This document shows positions 56,162 to 64,000 of a DNA stretch of 64,000 bases, piece by piece. The notes under the pieces were generated by a model. It did no database searches. It was not told the origin of the DNA and was given only the letters and a program-made list of their open reading frames with translations. This DNA is from Opitutales bacterium (GTDB lineage: Bacteria; Verrucomicrobiota; Verrucomicrobiia; Opitutales; Opitutaceae), in contig JABITN010000045.1 of assembly GCA_018700525.1 (NCBI GenBank), forward strand, positions 38,122 to 102,121. The letters run 5' to 3'. Within the stretch, counting starts at the first letter, position 1, and every line of letters begins with the position of its first letter. The position numbers and the translations under genes are program-made.

Positions 56162-56238
56162 CAGCAACGAAAAACTAGGGGTCGAGAACGCTGTCTCTTG
56201 AGACCGAATACTCCTTTCACAACAATCAAATACATCTC

Positions 56239-57615
56239 ATGAAAACCTATTCAAAATCCCTTTTCCTTTTCCGGCGCGACCTGAGACTCAGTGACAATAC
56301 TGCACTAAACGCGGCGCTATCCCAATCTTTGGAAGTTGTCCCAGCCTTCCACTTCAATTCAACCCAAACTGAACCCCACTCCTATAGAAGCGAACCCGGA
56401 CTACGCTTCATGATTCAATCCCTTGAAGCCCTCGACAGTCGTCTTCAACAAGATAATTCCGAACTAGCCATTTTCCAAGGCCCCATCGATGACGTTATTC
56501 AAGATTGGGCTAAACGCCTCAAAATCGACGCAGTCTGGGTCAATCGCGATTACACGCCTTTCAGCATAAAGAGAGATCTCGCCTTACAAAAGACCTGTAT
56601 CCGCTACGGCATTGAATTTCATTCATGCAGCGACTTACTACTCGTCGAACCCGAACAAGCTCTCAAGAAAGACCACACGCCCTACACGGTTTTCACTCCT
56701 TTCTACAATAATGCCAGAACCATTTCCATCGCGAAACCGAGTCCCCTAGAAAGGGGGCCTGGAACATTCGGCTTAGTCGGGGATAATCCAGACTTTCGCT
56801 CGGTATGCGCAACCATCCTCAATAATCTCTCCGGTCCCAACCCAATAGAGGGTGGCTTTTCGGCAGCCAATCGGCTTCTCGCGAAAACCCCAAACTATAG
56901 TCAGTATGCGAACGAGCGGGACATCCCCGCTCTAGAACAAACCACCGGACTCTCCGCCCACTTGAAATTCGGTACCTGCTCCCCGAGAAAAGCCTACTGG
57001 ACCATTTCCGAAAAGCTCGGCTCAAATCACCCCCTTATCAGGCAACTCTATTGGCGGGATTTTCTAACGCATGTCGCATTCCATTTCTCCAAAGTCTTCG
57101 GACACGCCTTCAAAGACAAATATGATTCGATACCCTGGGAAAACGATCCAGCGAAATTCGAATCGTGGCAACAAGGAGCTACAGGATTTCCAATAGTCGA
57201 TGCAGGAATGCGACAGCTCAACGCCACCGGCTTCATGCACAATCGAGTCCGAATGATCGTCGCTTCATTCCTAGTCAAAGACCTTCTCATCGATTGGCGT
57301 TGGGGCGAACGCACCTTCGCTCAAAGACTCGTCGATTACGACCCTTGCGTAAACAACGGCAATTGGCAATGGGCCGCATCCACCGGATGCGACGCGCAAC
57401 CCTACTTCAGAATTTTCAATCCATGGAGACAACAAGAACGGTTCGATCCAAACTGTGAATATATTAGAAAATGGATACCGGAGTTAGATCACTTGCCAGC
57501 TAAAGCGATTCACAGATGGGCCCTTTCTCCGTCTAATGCCGACTACCCCTCCCCGATAGTCGAGCACAAACAAGCAAGCCACCGAGCGAAGATGCTCTTC
57601 GAAATGAGACGTTAG
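56239..57615 (+). CDS. phrB: Deoxyribodipyrimidine photo-lyase (class I CPD photolyase)
   Basis: 458 residues. N-terminal alpha/beta antenna domain (SLFLFRRDLRLSDNTAL) and C-terminal FAD domain with LYWRDFLTHVAFHF, GFPIVDAGMRQLNATGFMHNR, and the WQWAASTGCDAQPYFRIFNP region including tryptophans of the electron-transfer chain and FAD contacts. It repairs UV-induced cyclobutane dimers with blue light, which suggests exposure to sunlight at least in the recent past. Possible cotranscription with recQ. Confidence 0.96.
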   Translation: MKTYSKSLFLFRRDLRLSDNTALNAALSQSLEVVPAFHFNSTQTEPHSYRSEPGLRFMIQSLEALDSRLQQDNSELAIFQGPIDDVIQDWAKRLKIDAVWVNRDYTPFSIKRDLALQKTCIRYGIEFHSCSDLLLVEPEQALKKDHTPYTVFTPFYNNARTISIAKPSPLERGPGTFGLVGDNPDFRSVCATILNNLSGPNPIEGGFSAANRLLAKTPNYSQYANERDIPALEQTTGLSAHLKFGTCSPRKAYWTISEKLGSNHPLIRQLYWRDFLTHVAFHFSKVFGHAFKDKYDSIPWENDPAKFESWQQGATGFPIVDAGMRQLNATGFMHNRVRMIVASFLVKDLLIDWRWGERTFAQRLVDYDPCVNNGNWQWAASTGCDAQPYFRIFNPWRQQERFDPNCEYIRKWIPELDHLPAKAIHRWALSPSNADYPSPIVEHKQASHRAKMLFEMRR

Positions 57616-57699
57616 GAGCATATCTACCTGCGCAGTTGACCCCTTCCAAAAAACTTATTTTACTCGCTCCTGTTTTCAAAAACTAACTTCTACAGTATC

Positions 57700-59172
57700 A
57701 TGAAACTCGTATTCGCTTTTTTCTTACTATTGAGTTCTATCGCCTTCGCTGCAGATAGACCGAATATCGTTTTCCTCTTTGCCGACGATCAACGCCCAGA
57801 CACGGTCGCAGCCCATGGCAATGATTTCATCAAGACACCCCATCTCGATCGCCTCGCAGCCAATGGGCTAAGCTTTAGGCAAAACTATTGCGCAGGCAGC
57901 TACAGCGGAGCCGTATGCGTAGCCAGTCGCAGTATGCTGATGACCGGGCAACACTGGCACAATATCAAAGATACGCGTAATTGGGATGGTCTGCCGACAT
58001 TACCCGAACGCCTCGGCGAAAACGGCTATCGTACGTTCGCGGTCGGCAAATGGCACAACGGGCTAAAAACCCTCGCCCGTTCATTCCAATCGGGAAAAAA
58101 CCTCTACATGGGCGGAATGTCCGACCACACAAAAGTCCCGCTTCAAGAACTTAAGACCGATGGAACCCTTGCCGAAAAGGAAATGGGTACGCGATTCTCT
58201 AGCACCCATTTCGCCGACGCGGCCATCGAATTCATAGACGATCAGGATAGCGATCAACCTTACATGCTCTACGTCGCGTTCACCGCCCCACACGACCCAC
58301 GCAATCCTCCTCCATCGTATCGACAACTTTATTACGAAAACCGCCCGCCCCTTCCCGATAACTTCCTCCCCGATCACCCTTTCGACAACGGTCACGTATC
58401 CGGCAAGAAACGCGACGAAGGCCTCGCTGCCCATCCACGCGAGCAAAGCGTGGTAAGCGATCAACTCTGCGAATACTACGGTCTCATCACCCACTTAGAC
58501 GGACAAGTCGGGCGGATCCTCGACGCGATCGAATCCTCAGAAGAACGCGACAACACGATTGTAATATACACCGCGGATCACGGTCTCGCGATGGGCTCCC
58601 ACGGATTGCTGGGCAAGCAAAACGTTTATGAACACAGCATGGGAAGTCCGCTCATCGTATCGGGTCCGGGAATCCCTAAAGGCAAATCGACCGAGGCCAT
58701 GACCTATATCTTGGACCTTCACAAGACGATCTTCAGTTTGTGCGGGCTGCCGATTCCGAACGGCATCGACGGCCGCGACCTGACCGCAATCTTCAATGAC
58801 CCAACCGCCTCAGTCCGCGAGTCCATTTTTCTCCCCTTCCAAGACATCATGAGAGCCGTGCGGAATGATCGTTACAAATTGCACGTATATCCAAAGATCA
58901 ATCACGTATTGCTCTTCGACTTAGTCGACGACCCCGAGGAGATGAACAACCTCGCCGACCACCCCTCTTACGCGGGGATCGTCAAGCAGCTAACAACACT
59001 GATGGAGAATTGGCAAAAACACGTCGGCGACCTCTCCCCGCTATCCGTCGACAACCCCGGTCCCAAGGAAGTTGATTTCAGCAAAATCGAACGTTCCCTC
59101 GACCGCTGGCAGCCCGACTGGATTCGCGAAAAATATTTCGACGGTCGAGCCAATGCCGACCACGGCAACTAA
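57700..59172 (+). CDS. Secreted S1-family sulfatase
   Basis: 490 residues with a signal peptide (MKLVFAFFLLLSSIAFAA). Metal ligands are in PNIVFLFADDQRPD; the modified cysteine is in VCVASRSMLMTG, the C-x-A-x-R type converted to formylglycine by an anaerobic-type or FGE maturase; GKWHNG and YTADHGLAMGSHGLLGKQNVYEHS complete the active site. It probably desulfates polysaccharides outside the cytoplasm, a hallmark of marine Verrucomicrobia and Planctomycetes. No maturase or other polysaccharide genes are near. Confidence 0.94.
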   Translation: MKLVFAFFLLLSSIAFAADRPNIVFLFADDQRPDTVAAHGNDFIKTPHLDRLAANGLSFRQNYCAGSYSGAVCVASRSMLMTGQHWHNIKDTRNWDGLPTLPERLGENGYRTFAVGKWHNGLKTLARSFQSGKNLYMGGMSDHTKVPLQELKTDGTLAEKEMGTRFSSTHFADAAIEFIDDQDSDQPYMLYVAFTAPHDPRNPPPSYRQLYYENRPPLPDNFLPDHPFDNGHVSGKKRDEGLAAHPREQSVVSDQLCEYYGLITHLDGQVGRILDAIESSEERDNTIVIYTADHGLAMGSHGLLGKQNVYEHSMGSPLIVSGPGIPKGKSTEAMTYILDLHKTIFSLCGLPIPNGIDGRDLTAIFNDPTASVRESIFLPFQDIMRAVRNDRYKLHVYPKINHVLLFDLVDDPEEMNNLADHPSYAGIVKQLTTLMENWQKHVGDLSPLSVDNPGPKEVDFSKIERSLDRWQPDWIREKYFDGRANADHGN

Positions 59173-59173
59173 T

Positions 59174-59917
59174 CTACCCTATCCGTTTGGAAGGGCCGGT
59201 CTTCCCGTTCTCTTCCCGATAACTCGCTTGGAGAATAATCAACTTCTGCCAAATCTGGCGATTCAAGTCGTTGGTTAGATTCTCGATATCCGTTACTGCC
59301 GACAAGATCACCGAGTCCCGGGATTCTTGTATGTACAAAGCCGCAATTTTCCCCGTTAGCGAAAGCAACTCGCTACAATAATCCAAATAGCGATTCAACT
59401 CGAAAGACGTCATCTCTCTTGAAGGCGAAGAAGGCGTGATAATCGAAACGGAATTCAAAATCGCATTGGGATCCTTCGTCAATTGATGCATGTCGACGAC
59501 ATGTGCCAAAGAACGCAACTCGTGCAAAGCGAGCAATGCCCGTTTTCGCTTAATGCGCGATTCAATCGTGACGAGAAAAAAGATCGCCGCTCCCATAAAT
59601 ACCAGATCGCTAATCGCCGCATCGAAAACTAAGACCAAATCGCTCAGCCCAATACTGCTCTCTTTGAATTCAAGCAACGACAAGCTAAACCCTAACGTCG
59701 CCATACCTACAACGATGACCAATCCAATCCCCACTCGTAGGGGATAATTCGGGCGAGCAATCCAGGCCGCTTTCGCTTTCGAGTCCTGCGCTACCTCCAG
59801 CAAACTGTCGCAGACGCCCTTCAGGTTGGATTTCGGGAAGCGCTCTTCGATCCGATACCCAAGCAACTCTATCGTCTCCAACGTCTTATCCGAACTTAAA
59901 CTTCGATACCTCGCCAT
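59174..59917 (-). CDS. Membrane protein of unknown function with two helices
   Basis: 247 residues. A soluble head (~1-60), two membrane helices (~62-83 LRVGIGLVIVVGMATLGFSL and ~100-120 DAAISDLVFMGAAIFFLVTI) and a long helical tail with LALHELRSLAHVVDMHQLTKDP and FELNRYLDYCSELLSLTGKI. Similar proteins are widespread in Verrucomicrobia and Bacteroidota as hypothetical membrane proteins (from memory). Convergent with the sulfatase gene, one base apart. Confidence 0.7.
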   Translation of the reverse strand: MARYRSLSSDKTLETIELLGYRIEERFPKSNLKGVCDSLLEVAQDSKAKAAWIARPNYPLRVGIGLVIVVGMATLGFSLSLLEFKESSIGLSDLVLVFDAAISDLVFMGAAIFFLVTIESRIKRKRALLALHELRSLAHVVDMHQLTKDPNAILNSVSIITPSSPSREMTSFELNRYLDYCSELLSLTGKIAALYIQESRDSVILSAVTDIENLTNDLNRQIWQKLIILQASYREENGKTGPSKRIG

Positions 59918-60132
59918 TGCACCTCAAACCTTGAAGCAGCAAATCATACTGGCAAGCGCCCAATACAATGAGACTGTTACGCTTTCCCTGAAGCACCTAG
60001 AAATATTCTTGGGCGTGGGTTACCATGCGAAGCCTATAACCTAAGTCGACATCCAGATGGAACGCCGTCACTATTTTGGCGTCCAATAAAACTCGCCCTT
60101 CAACGCGATCCCAATACGAACATCTCATCTCC

Positions 60133-61005
60133 ATGAAAAAAATCCTCTCCATTGCAATCGCCCTAACCTTCATGACCGACACACCTTCGCTATTCGCCCA
60201 AAAGAGCGACGAAGAACCGCAATCCAGCGAATCCATGGCGACCTACATGCTCAAGCGTCTCGGCGAACGCGAAGCAGCGGCCTTCAAACGCTATGAAAAA
60301 GCGATGGCCACGGAGGATATAAGATCCATCGAAGCCGAACTACAGTCGATCGTCGACGGCTACGAAAAGTTAATCAGCGTCGCCAAGGGATATTCTCCTG
60401 TGTATATTTCCTTCGGCATGTTTTTGCACCGTACCGGCGAACGCAAGGCCAGTAACGCGATGCTCATGCGAGCCGACGAGATCGACCCCTACCACGCAAT
60501 CGTCAAAAACCAACTCGGCAATTACCTCGCCGAAGAAGGAAAATACGACCAAGCCCTAGCCTTCTACCAAATGGCGATAGACCTGAACCCCAACGAGCCT
60601 CTCTATCACTATCAAACCGGCAACCTGCTCTTCTCTTACAAGAGTTTCTTTATCGACGACAAACTCTTCCTGCCAGATGGATTCGATCTGCAAATGCAGG
60701 AATCCTTTCGGACTGCTGCCATGCTAAACCCAAGCCACCTGCCTTATCGGCTTCGCTACGCCCAAAGCTTCTTCGACGTTTCTCGTCCGAACTGGGATGC
60801 AGCCATCGAGGAGTGGCAGCAACTCGTCGAATTCCCCAGCGACCCAGCGCAAAAGCAACTTATGGAACTCTACATGGCTCGAGCCCGTTTCGAAGCCGGC
60901 CACCACACAGCTGCACGCAAGATCATCAGAGGCATCAACCGCCCTGAACTCCAAAAATCCAAAGAGAAACTGCTTGCCTTGATTGATGCCAAACATCCGA
61001 GGTAG
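60133..61005 (+). CDS. Exported TPR-repeat protein
   Basis: 290 residues with a signal peptide (MKKILSIAIALTFMTDTPSLFA) and TPR units: GMFLHRTGERKASNAMLMRADEIDP, QLGNYLAEEGKYDQALAFYQMAIDLNP, and a degenerate set toward the end. The ATG at 60133 is preferred because upstream codons lack a signal-peptide shape. Likely a periplasmic scaffold; the partner is unknown. Confidence 0.8.
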   Translation: MKKILSIAIALTFMTDTPSLFAQKSDEEPQSSESMATYMLKRLGEREAAAFKRYEKAMATEDIRSIEAELQSIVDGYEKLISVAKGYSPVYISFGMFLHRTGERKASNAMLMRADEIDPYHAIVKNQLGNYLAEEGKYDQALAFYQMAIDLNPNEPLYHYQTGNLLFSYKSFFIDDKLFLPDGFDLQMQESFRTAAMLNPSHLPYRLRYAQSFFDVSRPNWDAAIEEWQQLVEFPSDPAQKQLMELYMARARFEAGHHTAARKIIRGINRPELQKSKEKLLALIDAKHPR

Positions 61006-61025
61006 CGGTCGTAGAAACATCCCAC

Positions 61026-61053
61026 GAAAAGCCAGATTCCGAGGAACCTGGCT
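61026..61053 (-). terminator. Intrinsic terminator of the sucCD operon
   Basis: On the minus strand AGCCAGGTTCC pairs with GGAATCTGGCT around a CTC-type short loop with one mismatch (61053-61030), followed by TTTT-CG. It sits about 27 bases past the sucD stop and just after the convergent TPR gene. Confidence 0.7.
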
Positions 61054-61079
61054 GGAAATAATCAGTACTGGGTAAACAA

Positions 61080-61955
61080 CTACTTCCCCCAAGCTTCAAG
61101 AAGCGCTGTACCCATATCGGATGGCGTCTTCGCCACTACGATACCGGCAGCTTCCATGGCTGCTATCTTGGCTTCCGCCGTTCCGCTACCGCCTGATACG
61201 ATGGCTCCCGCATGGCCCATACGGCGTCCCGGAGGAGCGGTCGTACCTGCTATGAATCCAGCAACTGGCTTCTTAACATACTCCTTGATGTAGGCGGCGG
61301 CGGCCTCTTCTGCATCTCCGCCAATCTCGCCAATCATCACAATGGCTTCCGTATCCGGATCTTCATTGAAAAGCTTAATTGCATCAGTATGGTTCATTCC
61401 GTTGATCGGATCGCCTCCAATACCGATACAAGTCGATTGTCCGTAGCCCAAGCTCGTAACTTGCCAGACCGCTTCGTAAGTCAACGTACCCGAACGCGAA
61501 ACAATCCCAACTGTACCCGGTTTGTGGATGTAGCCGGGCATAATACCTATCTTGCACTCGCCAGGAGTGATGACTCCAGGACAATTCGGACCAACCAATC
61601 GAGCATTCGTTTCCAGAAGCTTTTTCTTCACGAGTGCCATATCGTTAACTGGAATGCCTTCCGTAATAGCAATGATCAACTCGATACCTGCATCCAAACA
61701 TTCTAGGATCGAATCCGCAGCGAATGGAGGCGGCACGAATACGCAAGCGGTGTTCGCTCCTTCGTTTTCAATCGAACCGGTAACCGTATTGAATACGGGA
61801 ACCTTCTCATCGAATAGCTGACCGCCCTTACCCGGCGTTACGCCCGCGACTACCTGAGTGCCATATTCCATGCACAGCTTGGCGTGAAAGCCTCCGGAAT
61901 TGCCGGTGATTCCCGTAAATACTACGCGTGTGTCTTTATTAACAAGTACGCTCAT
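61080..61955 (-). CDS. sucD: Succinyl-CoA synthetase alpha subunit
   Basis: 291 residues. CoA-binding Rossmann start ([20 protein letters not shown]), [21 protein letters not shown], and the phospho-histidine in [21 protein letters not shown] near residue 246. With SucC it converts succinyl-CoA to succinate while making ATP or GTP in the TCA cycle. It follows sucC after 26 bases. Confidence 0.97.
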   Translation of the reverse strand: MSVLVNKDTRVVFTGITGNSGGFHAKLCMEYGTQVVAGVTPGKGGQLFDEKVPVFNTVTGSIENEGANTACVFVPPPFAADSILECLDAGIELIIAITEGIPVNDMALVKKKLLETNARLVGPNCPGVITPGECKIGIMPGYIHKPGTVGIVSRSGTLTYEAVWQVTSLGYGQSTCIGIGGDPINGMNHTDAIKLFNEDPDTEAIVMIGEIGGDAEEAAAAYIKEYVKKPVAGFIAGTTAPPGRRMGHAGAIVSGGSGTAEAKIAAMEAAGIVVAKTPSDMGTALLEAWGK

Positions 61956-61981
61956 TGTATCAAATATCTAATTACGTGGTT

Positions 61982-63169
61982 CTAGTTAGCAGCCACAATA
62001 TCGACAATCTTCTGAGCCGCATCGGCTAGACTGTCGGCCGAAGTGATTTCGATTCCACTGTCCGCCAGTAATTTCTTACCTTGCACGACATTAGTACCCT
62101 CGAGTCGAACAACCAATGGCTTATCGAGGCTTACCGCCTTCGCCGCTTCAATCACTCCCTGGGCAATCACATCGCATTGCATAATTCCACCGAAAATGTT
62201 GACCAATATTCCTTCGACCTTCGGATCGCTCAGGATGATTTTGAAAGCCGCAGTCACTTGCTCGGCAGTCGCTCCTCCTCCTACATCGAGGAAGTTAGCC
62301 GCCTCGCCGCCGCAGTGATTGATGATGTCCATCGTCGCCATGGCAAGTCCGGCTCCATTAACCAAGCAAGCGATGTTTCCATCAAGGGCGATGTAGTTCA
62401 AATCGAACTTCGACGCTTCGATTTCCTTCGGATCTTCTTCGTTCAGATCACGGAAAGCGACGATGTCCTTATGACGATAAAGCGCGTTCGAGTCGAAACT
62501 GACTTTCGCGTCGAGCGCCGAAACCCCGCCATCCGGCATGCTGATCATAGGATTCACCTCCACCATATCGGCGTCGTTTTCCCAGAACATCTTGTAGATA
62601 TTTAAAATCAATTTCGCGCAGGCTCCCGCTTGCTTGCCTTCGAAGCCAAGCTTGAAAGCAATGCCGCGAGCTTGATGCGCCTGAAGCCCGATGGTCGGAT
62701 CGACGTATGCCTTGAATATTTTCTCGGGCGTTTCCTCGGCGACTTTTTCGATTTCGACTCCCCCTTCAGTGGAAGCGACTACAACTGGAGCCGAAGTCGC
62801 CCTGTCCATCAAGATAGCCAAGTAATACTCTTTTTCGATATCCGCGCCTTCGGTGAAATAAACCGTCTGCACCTCTCGACCCGCAGGGCCGGTCTGTATC
62901 GTGACCAAGGTATTGTTGAGCATCTTGTTCGCAAACTCCAGCGCTTCCGCCTTTGTCTTCGCCAACTTAACGCCGCCTCGGAAGCCGTCCGTAAACGTTC
63001 CTTTGCCACGACCGCCTGCGTGAATTTGAGATTTAACAACTACCAGCCCCTCACTGAGGCTATCGATGCAAGACTCGAATTCATCTCTCGAGCTTGTTGC
63101 CGCGCCTTTCGGGCAAGGAATGCCGTACTGTTCAAATAGTTGTTTAGCTTGGTATTCGTGAATATTCAT
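61982..63169 (-). CDS. sucC: Succinyl-CoA synthetase beta subunit
   Basis: 395-residue ATP-grasp subunit. [22 protein letters not shown] at the start, [34 protein letters not shown] and the [17 protein letters not shown] and [13 protein letters not shown] regions are diagnostic. It is normal length. The ATG at 63169 has no Shine-Dalgarno sequence. First gene of the sucCD pair. Confidence 0.97.
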   Translation of the reverse strand: MNIHEYQAKQLFEQYGIPCPKGAATSSRDEFESCIDSLSEGLVVVKSQIHAGGRGKGTFTDGFRGGVKLAKTKAEALEFANKMLNNTLVTIQTGPAGREVQTVYFTEGADIEKEYYLAILMDRATSAPVVVASTEGGVEIEKVAEETPEKIFKAYVDPTIGLQAHQARGIAFKLGFEGKQAGACAKLILNIYKMFWENDADMVEVNPMISMPDGGVSALDAKVSFDSNALYRHKDIVAFRDLNEEDPKEIEASKFDLNYIALDGNIACLVNGAGLAMATMDIINHCGGEAANFLDVGGGATAEQVTAAFKIILSDPKVEGILVNIFGGIMQCDVIAQGVIEAAKAVSLDKPLVVRLEGTNVVQGKKLLADSGIEITSADSLADAAQKIVDIVAAN

Positions 63170-63257
63170 TTCTGGACCCGAATTCGGAAAAATGAAGGAT
63201 TAAGCGACCATCAGGCAAAAAATCAAAGAGATACGAAAAGAATTTAAGGCAGTCATC

Positions 63258-64000
63258 TCAGCTTCCCAATCCGGCCAATAAGTGCTTTGAAAGAAACGCA
63301 GTTTGCATCGAAGCGATTTCCTTGCAACCGGTCTTCGACAGAGCCAACAAACTCGCAAGTTGTTCTTCCGAAAACGTCGCTTCTTCACCGGTACCCTGAA
63401 CCTCGACGTACTCGCCCTTGCCCGTCATAACCACGTTGAAATCCACGCTCGCGTCGCGATCTTCGATATACGGCAAATCAAGCACTGCATTGTCCTTGTA
63501 GATACCCACGCTGATAGCTCCAACCGAATCGCTAAACGGATTCTCCTTAAGCTTCCTCTCGTCAATGAGCTTCTGTATGCCAAGCCGAGCCGCCAAATAT
63601 GCACCAGTTATTGAGGCCGTACGCGTTCCGCCGTCAGCCTGCAATACATCGCAATCTACCCAAAGCGTATAGCCAGGCAATTTCTTTAAGTCCATCACAG
63701 CCCGCAAGGAACGGCCAATCAAACGCTGAATCTCAACGGAACGACCATCCAGACGCCCTCGCGACGAATCGCGCTGTTTGCGATCGTTCGTGCTATACGG
63801 AAGCATCGAGTACTCTGCAGTAAGCCAGCCACCTTCTACTCCCTGGGCACGCATCCACCCTGGTATTCGCTTTTCCAAGGACGCGCCGCAAATTACGCGG
63901 GTATTTCCGAATGATACCAGGACCGAACCCGTCGCGTTAGGAGCGAAATCCGCTTCGAAGGTTATCGGACGAAGCTCATCGATTGCTCGGCCATCAGGTC
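63258..64000 (-). CDS. rph: RNase PH (5' end cut by window edge)
   Basis: Reading from the edge on the minus strand gives PDGRAIDELRPITFEADFAP, the second to twenty-first residues of the family, so only about one codon is missing. It continues with GSVLVSFGNTRVICGASLEK, SSRGRLDGRSVEIQRLIGRSLRAV and VDCDVLQADGGTRTASITGA. RNase PH trims tRNA 3' ends using phosphate. Full-length and intact apart from the edge. Confidence 0.95.
   Translation of the reverse strand, partial: PDGRAIDELRPITFEADFAPNATGSVLVSFGNTRVICGASLEKRIPGWMRAQGVEGGWLTAEYSMLPYSTNDRKQRDSSRGRLDGRSVEIQRLIGRSLRAVMDLKKLPGYTLWVDCDVLQADGGTRTASITGAYLAARLGIQKLIDERKLKENPFSDSVGAISVGIYKDNAVLDLPYIEDRDASVDFNVVMTGKGEYVEVQGTGEEATFSEEQLASLLALSKTGCKEIASMQTAFLSKHLLAGLGS

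Noticed and set aside
1..64000. tRNA, rRNA, CRISPR or prophage features
   Set aside because: Intergenic gaps were scanned by eye for tRNA arms, regularly spaced repeats, integrases and phage genes; none were recognised. A tRNAscan or Infernal run would be needed to exclude small RNAs fully.

Overview
The window is a gene-dense bacterial chromosome segment. It most resembles a Verrucomicrobiota genome of the class Opitutae. This is an inference from family-level resemblance: HDOD-rich regulators, an HPPK/CoA-binding fusion, an arylsulfatase, RNase Y, several uncharacterised Verrucomicrobia-like membrane and TPR proteins, and almost no Shine-Dalgarno sequences before start codons. Most of it is housekeeping, with no rRNA, tRNA, CRISPR array or intact insertion sequence seen.

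Layout. 0-1.8 kb: urease accessory genes (ureF end, ureG, ureD). 1.8-7 kb: DEAD-box helicase, sufS, sufU and an ABC-F ATPase. 7-8.5 kb: a decayed patch (possible cytochrome P460-like remnant, broken SMP-30 gene). 8.5-12 kb: DnaQ-like exonuclease, HisN-type phosphatase, small lipoprotein and RNase Y, whose start codon lies directly behind a strong intrinsic terminator. 12.4-14.5 kb: a wrecked HDOD gene beside an intact HDOD paralogue. 14.6-23.7 kb: membrane protein, YggU, SET-domain protein, LysM amidase, BASS transporter, DoxX, acyl-CoA synthetase, a second ABC-F and a pseudopilin. 23.7-29.1 kb: a tight seven-gene pABA/folate operon (Nudix, pabA, pabB, pabC, folP, folB, folK-CoA-binding fusion). 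29.2-35 kb: yggS, a divergent LysR gene and metH.

35-52 kb holds signalling and surface genes and is where most decay is seen: truncated cheR, sensor kinase, REC/degenerate HD-GYP protein, broken HDOD gene, frameshifted sensor-like gene, two receivers, a four-gene operon (NeuA-like cytidylyltransferase, SGWRS-repeat membrane protein, TPR protein, FlgN/FliT-like protein), a chimeric glycosyltransferase/phosphatase gene, a sugar acyltransferase and aminotransferase, a hybrid kinase and a multiply broken cheA. 51.7-64 kb is ordinary again: dus, TlpA-like thioredoxin, recQ, photolyase, sulfatase, membrane and TPR proteins, sucCD and RNase PH.

The main biological message is recent, uneven gene decay. 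Eight loci are broken by stops, frameshifts, deletions or fusion, and both chemotaxis core genes (cheA, cheR) are among them, while folate synthesis, Fe-S assembly, methionine synthesis and the TCA cycle genes are intact. That pattern suits a lineage that has lost chemotactic motility, perhaps on becoming sessile or host-associated (inference). The most novel intact material is the 41.4-44.9 kb operon and the terminator in front of rny.
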